Positions 5,967-8,517 of a DNA stretch of 8,517 nucleotides are shown in pieces. The DNA is from a bacterium. Its GTDB lineage: Bacteria > UBP14 > UBA6098 > B30-G16. The notes beneath the pieces were generated by a model. The model had not been told where the DNA came from and did no database searches. It was given only the letters and a program-made list of their open reading frames with translations. The stretch's first letter is position 1; each line of letters begins with the position of its first letter. The translations under genes and the position numbers were made by a program. The stretch lies in assembly GCA_003645115.1 (NCBI GenBank), contig QNEG01000051.1:1-8517 (forward strand), written 5' to 3'.

Positions 5967-7715
5967 ATGGCACAGGTAATATACAAAGGAATCGGTAGTG
6001 GTGATGGTTTTGCTATAGCGCCTGCGGTAATAGTTCATCGTGGCGAGTTGGCAATTCCACAAAATACTATCGATAAAGAAGAAATAGACCACGAACTAAC
6101 TCGATTCGATGATGCTCTGAATATGACTACAAAACAATTAAATAGGATTAAAAATTCTATCGCTAAATCTATGGGCGAGGATGCTGCATCGATTATCGAT
6201 GCTCAAATTATGGTGCTCGCCGACCCTGCCTGTGTAGATGAAACCAAAAGAATTATCCAGAAAAAAAATATCAATGCAGAGTATGCGTTCGATACTGTGA
6301 TACAAAGTTCTATCGAGGCATTGAGGAATTCGAACAATTCCACTTTTGTAGATAGGATACAGGATTTTCAGGATGTCAGAACAAGATTACTCGCCAACCT
6401 TATGGGACTGAAACATCAGGTTATTCCTGCGGTAGAGAATGAATCGATATTGGTGATAAATCATCTGGCGCCATCGGAAACTGCCCACTTGTTCGGCAGT
6501 AAATATGTCGGTCTGGTGACCGAGGCTGGTGGATTTACATCGCATATCGCTATTATGTCCAGGACGATGGATTTACCAGCAGTGCTCGGTGTGGAAAATA
6601 TTACCGAAAATCTCACCGATAATACTACTATTATTGTGGATTCTATGATTGGACAGGTGGTAATCGACCCGGAAGAAAAAGTGTTAAAACAATACGAGAA
6701 ACAGCGCAAATTATATGCGAAAAAAATGGAATTTTTCTTTGAAGCTCGAGATAAACCCGCAGTGACCAAAGATAATATAAAAGTGACTGTATCCGCTAAT
6801 ATGGAACTTCCCGAGGAGGTTTTACTGGCGGAACATTACGGCGCCGAGGGAATCGGTCTGTTCAGGACTGAATTATTGTATATTCAGAAAGAAGACCTTC
6901 CCACAGAATCGGAACAATTCGAGGTATATAAACAAATAGCAAAGCAGATATCTCCCCACTCCGCTATTATTCGGACTTTTGATGTGGGTGGAGATAAATT
7001 TGGGAACATATTTCATCAACACTATGAACCAAATCCATTTCTGGGATTTCGAGCTATAAGAATCGGGCTAATGCATCCGGATATATTGAAAACACAGTTG
7101 AGAGCGATACTTCGCGCAAGTCATTATGGAAATTTGATGATAATGTTCCCGATGATTTCTCTGCCTGAGGAAATGACATTGGCTCGTGAAATGGTAGAAA
7201 AGGTCAAGGAAGAGTTGCGTGCGGAGAATCAACCATTCGATGAAAATATTCAAGTTGGAGCGATGGTAGAGGTTCCCTCGGCAGCGATATTGTCCAGAGA
7301 ATTGGCTCGAGAATGCGATTTCTTTAGTATCGGCACCAACGATTTAATCCAATATACACTCGCCGCAGACCGTGGAAATCCTCGCGTAGCTCATATCTAC
7401 CAGACATATCAACCCTCTGTGTTGAAATTGATAAAATTCGCTATCGATTCTGCTCATTTTGAGGGTATTTGGGTGGGAGTATGTGGAGAAATGGCAGGAG
7501 AGATGCAGGCAGTCCCGATGCTTTTGGGTATGGGATTGGATGAATTTTCTGCTGTCCCTGCTCGGGTCCCGGTAATAAAGAAAATAATTCGTTCATTGGA
7601 TATGAAAACCGCTCGGCAAATCGCAGAACAAACACTCAGATTCACCAAGCACAGTGAAGTTATTTCCTATTTGAATGATAGATTGGCAGAGATTATACCT
7701 GAAAAATACATATAA
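5967..7715 (+). CDS. ptsI: Phosphoenolpyruvate-protein phosphotransferase (PTS enzyme I)
   Basis: This 582-residue protein is a full-length cytoplasmic enzyme I, which takes phosphate from phosphoenolpyruvate onto a histidine and passes it to HPr, the first step of the phosphotransferase system. The N-terminal domain and HPr-binding helices cover about residues 1-145. The phosphohistidine motif is GGFTSH193IAIMSR, followed by the linker near VVIDPEE. The PEP-binding barrel shows GIGLFRTELLY, RTFDVGGDK, NPFLGFRAIR, MVEVPSA, SIGTNDLIQYTLAADR and VGVC506GEMAG, with the catalytic cysteine. All expected active-site residues are present, and the size is close to E. coli PtsI (575). There is no GAF domain, so it is not the nitrogen-type PtsP. 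The ATG at 5967 has only a weak AGAAG upstream. No HPr, HPr kinase or enzyme II gene lies in the window. Confidence 0.96.
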   Translation: MAQVIYKGIGSGDGFAIAPAVIVHRGELAIPQNTIDKEEIDHELTRFDDALNMTTKQLNRIKNSIAKSMGEDAASIIDAQIMVLADPACVDETKRIIQKKNINAEYAFDTVIQSSIEALRNSNNSTFVDRIQDFQDVRTRLLANLMGLKHQVIPAVENESILVINHLAPSETAHLFGSKYVGLVTEAGGFTSHIAIMSRTMDLPAVLGVENITENLTDNTTIIVDSMIGQVVIDPEEKVLKQYEKQRKLYAKKMEFFFEARDKPAVTKDNIKVTVSANMELPEEVLLAEHYGAEGIGLFRTELLYIQKEDLPTESEQFEVYKQIAKQISPHSAIIRTFDVGGDKFGNIFHQHYEPNPFLGFRAIRIGLMHPDILKTQLRAILRASHYGNLMIMFPMISLPEEMTLAREMVEKVKEELRAENQPFDENIQVGAMVEVPSAAILSRELARECDFFSIGTNDLIQYTLAADRGNPRVAHIYQTYQPSVLKLIKFAIDSAHFEGIWVGVCGEMAGEMQAVPMLLGMGLDEFSAVPARVPVIKKIIRSLDMKTARQIAEQTLRFTKHSEVISYLNDRLAEIIPEKYI

Positions 7716-7969
7716 TAAATTAAATTTTACTTTAATTCTAAATTATAAAAGAATGGGATATATTAGCACATATATAGATAAAATCATCGAACAAATCCAT
7801 GGAAAAGATAATTGTGGGATTATGAATTATTGTCAAAGTCCACAAACACATTCTGATAATATTCCTTTTCATCTTTTTCCTCCTTATTTGGTTTCACTTG
7901 TTTTAATAGCACATATCGTGCCAATTCTCACCATTTCGCCATTTAATTAAGTTTGCGAATAATTAAACT
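7716..7969. other. Spacer between ptsI and the glycosyltransferase gene
   Basis: This AT-rich spacer begins with a 7-bp AT-only inverted repeat (7718-7724 with 7731-7737, loop TTTTAC), too weak to call a terminator. It contains one doubtful minus-strand small ORF, listed separately, and no RNA gene that I can recognise. No clear ribosome binding site precedes the next gene. Confidence 0.5.
7738..7872 (-). CDS. Possible small ORF of 44 residues, function unknown
   Basis: On the minus strand an ATG at 7872-7870 is preceded, six bases away, by AAGGAGG (7885-7879), the best Shine-Dalgarno match in the window. The ORF ends at TAG 7740-7738 and would encode a 44-residue peptide starting MKRNIIRMCLW, with hydrophobic patches rich in Ile and Phe but no clean membrane segment. 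I recognise no family. A good ribosome site can arise by chance in AT- and purine-rich DNA, and the composition does not look strongly coding, so this stays a weak candidate. A remnant of a decayed gene is another possibility. Confidence 0.2.
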   Translation of the reverse strand: MKRNIIRMCLWTLTIIHNPTIIFSMDLFDDFIYICANISHSFII

Positions 7970-8517
7970 ATGCTCAAGGAACTACACATAGCCTCGGAAA
8001 ACTTTGCTGGTGTTCCATTTGCGCTGGTGGAGGCAGAAAGAATAGCTGGTATAGATTCCGATATAATAACACTTACTCCATCTAAATATGAACATTGTCA
8101 GGAGCAAACACTGAATTTGCCCTTATTTTCTGGCGGTATAGTGGAGAGATTGCGTAATTGGACAGGCAGTTCGTTATCAATAAATAACATACGGTATAAA
8201 GGCAGTGAAAATCCACCTGAATGGAATCCATCTGTAATGGGAAAGTTATTATTTAATTTCCGTGATAAATTGTGGACTATACCGTTATTAAAATATAATA
8301 TTCCCGCAAAATTGGAAAATTATTCTATTATCACTCTCGATGGTGGAATTGGATTTTTACGCTCCGGAAAATTTGTCAGAAAATGGGCAGAAAAATATAA
8401 TAATCTGGTGACTATTTACTATGGAAGTGAATTGAGAAAAAGAGGAGTTATTAAACAAATCGACCATATGGCAAAATTTGTATTCTCATTCGAATTCGAC
8501 CATACACTGATTCATCC
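7970..8517 (+). CDS. Glycosyltransferase, GT4/GT-B-like, N-terminal part (3' truncated by window end)
   Basis: The frame opens at ATG 7970 and stays open for 182 codons to the window end. The start MLKELHIASENFAGVPFALV resembles the first strand and glycine-containing acceptor loop of GT-B glycosyltransferases. Later, YSIITLDGGIGFL, then a VTIYYGSELRKRGVI stretch followed by IDHMAKFVFSFEFDHTLIHP, match the end of the N-terminal Rossmann domain in family-4-like enzymes: a strand, a G-S/T-D/E-L-R loop, and the inter-domain approach. Such enzymes transfer sugars to polysaccharide or lipid acceptors at the inner membrane. The nucleotide-sugar-binding C-terminal domain lies outside the window, so donor and acceptor cannot be told. 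There is no obvious Shine-Dalgarno site before the ATG, which is common in FCB-group bacteria. No link with ptsI beyond adjacency is visible. Confidence 0.75.
   Translation, partial: MLKELHIASENFAGVPFALVEAERIAGIDSDIITLTPSKYEHCQEQTLNLPLFSGGIVERLRNWTGSSLSINNIRYKGSENPPEWNPSVMGKLLFNFRDKLWTIPLLKYNIPAKLENYSIITLDGGIGFLRSGKFVRKWAEKYNNLVTIYYGSELRKRGVIKQIDHMAKFVFSFEFDHTLIH

Noticed and set aside
7675..7950. 91-residue + strand ORF overlapping the end of ptsI (65 residues if started at ATG 7753)
   Set aside because: It starts inside ptsI in another frame, has no ribosome site at either start, a composition unlike a gene, and no recognisable family.
1..8517. CRISPR array, tRNA/rRNA genes, transposase or phage genes, toxin-antitoxin or defence system
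   Set aside because: No regularly spaced repeats, tRNA-like folds, rRNA segments or hallmark motifs of such systems are visible on either strand; apart from the short spacers the window is explained by metabolic and housekeeping-type genes.

Overview
The window reads as ordinary bacterial chromosome from a moderately AT-rich organism with strong use of ATA, TAT, GAA and CGA codons and standard stop codons (TGA and TAA end the genes). The first, truncated gene ends in a domain that looks like a type IX secretion C-terminal sorting domain. That points to the Bacteroidota/FCB superphylum or a related uncultured candidate phylum; no marker in the window fixes the phylum.

Layout. Bases 1-219 are the 3' end of a secreted-protein gene whose sorting domain carries an extra GC-rich, repeat-like stretch. 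Bases 220-450 are a gene-free spacer with short direct and inverted repeats. Bases 451-5859 hold six genes on the + strand, overlapping or separated by at most 17 bases, so very probably one operon: a HIT-family nucleotide-binding protein, a MocA-like molybdopterin cytidylyltransferase, the molybdopterin, 2Fe-2S and FAD subunits of a xanthine-dehydrogenase-type hydroxylase, and an XdhC/CoxI cofactor-insertion chaperone. After a 107-base AT-rich gap comes a complete stand-alone ptsI (PTS enzyme I, 5967-7715). A 254-base spacer, with one doubtful minus-strand small ORF, precedes a family-4-like glycosyltransferase gene that begins at 7970 and runs off the end.

How the genes work together. The xdh cluster is a self-contained unit: MocA would make the cytosine-dinucleotide form of the molybdenum cofactor, the XdhC-type chaperone would protect or insert it, and the three subunits would form an (alpha-beta-gamma)2 enzyme passing electrons from the Mo centre through two 2Fe-2S clusters to FAD and then to an acceptor such as NAD+. 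The Glu and Arg that bind purine in characterised xanthine dehydrogenases appear to be conserved, so hypoxanthine/xanthine oxidation is the best guess. The HIT protein, co-transcribed in front, may link the unit to nucleotide turnover.

I found no convincing novel system. The items most worth a second look are the repeat-like insertion in the sorting domain, the coupling of HIT to mocA-xdh, and the conserved purine-site residues in the Mo subunit.
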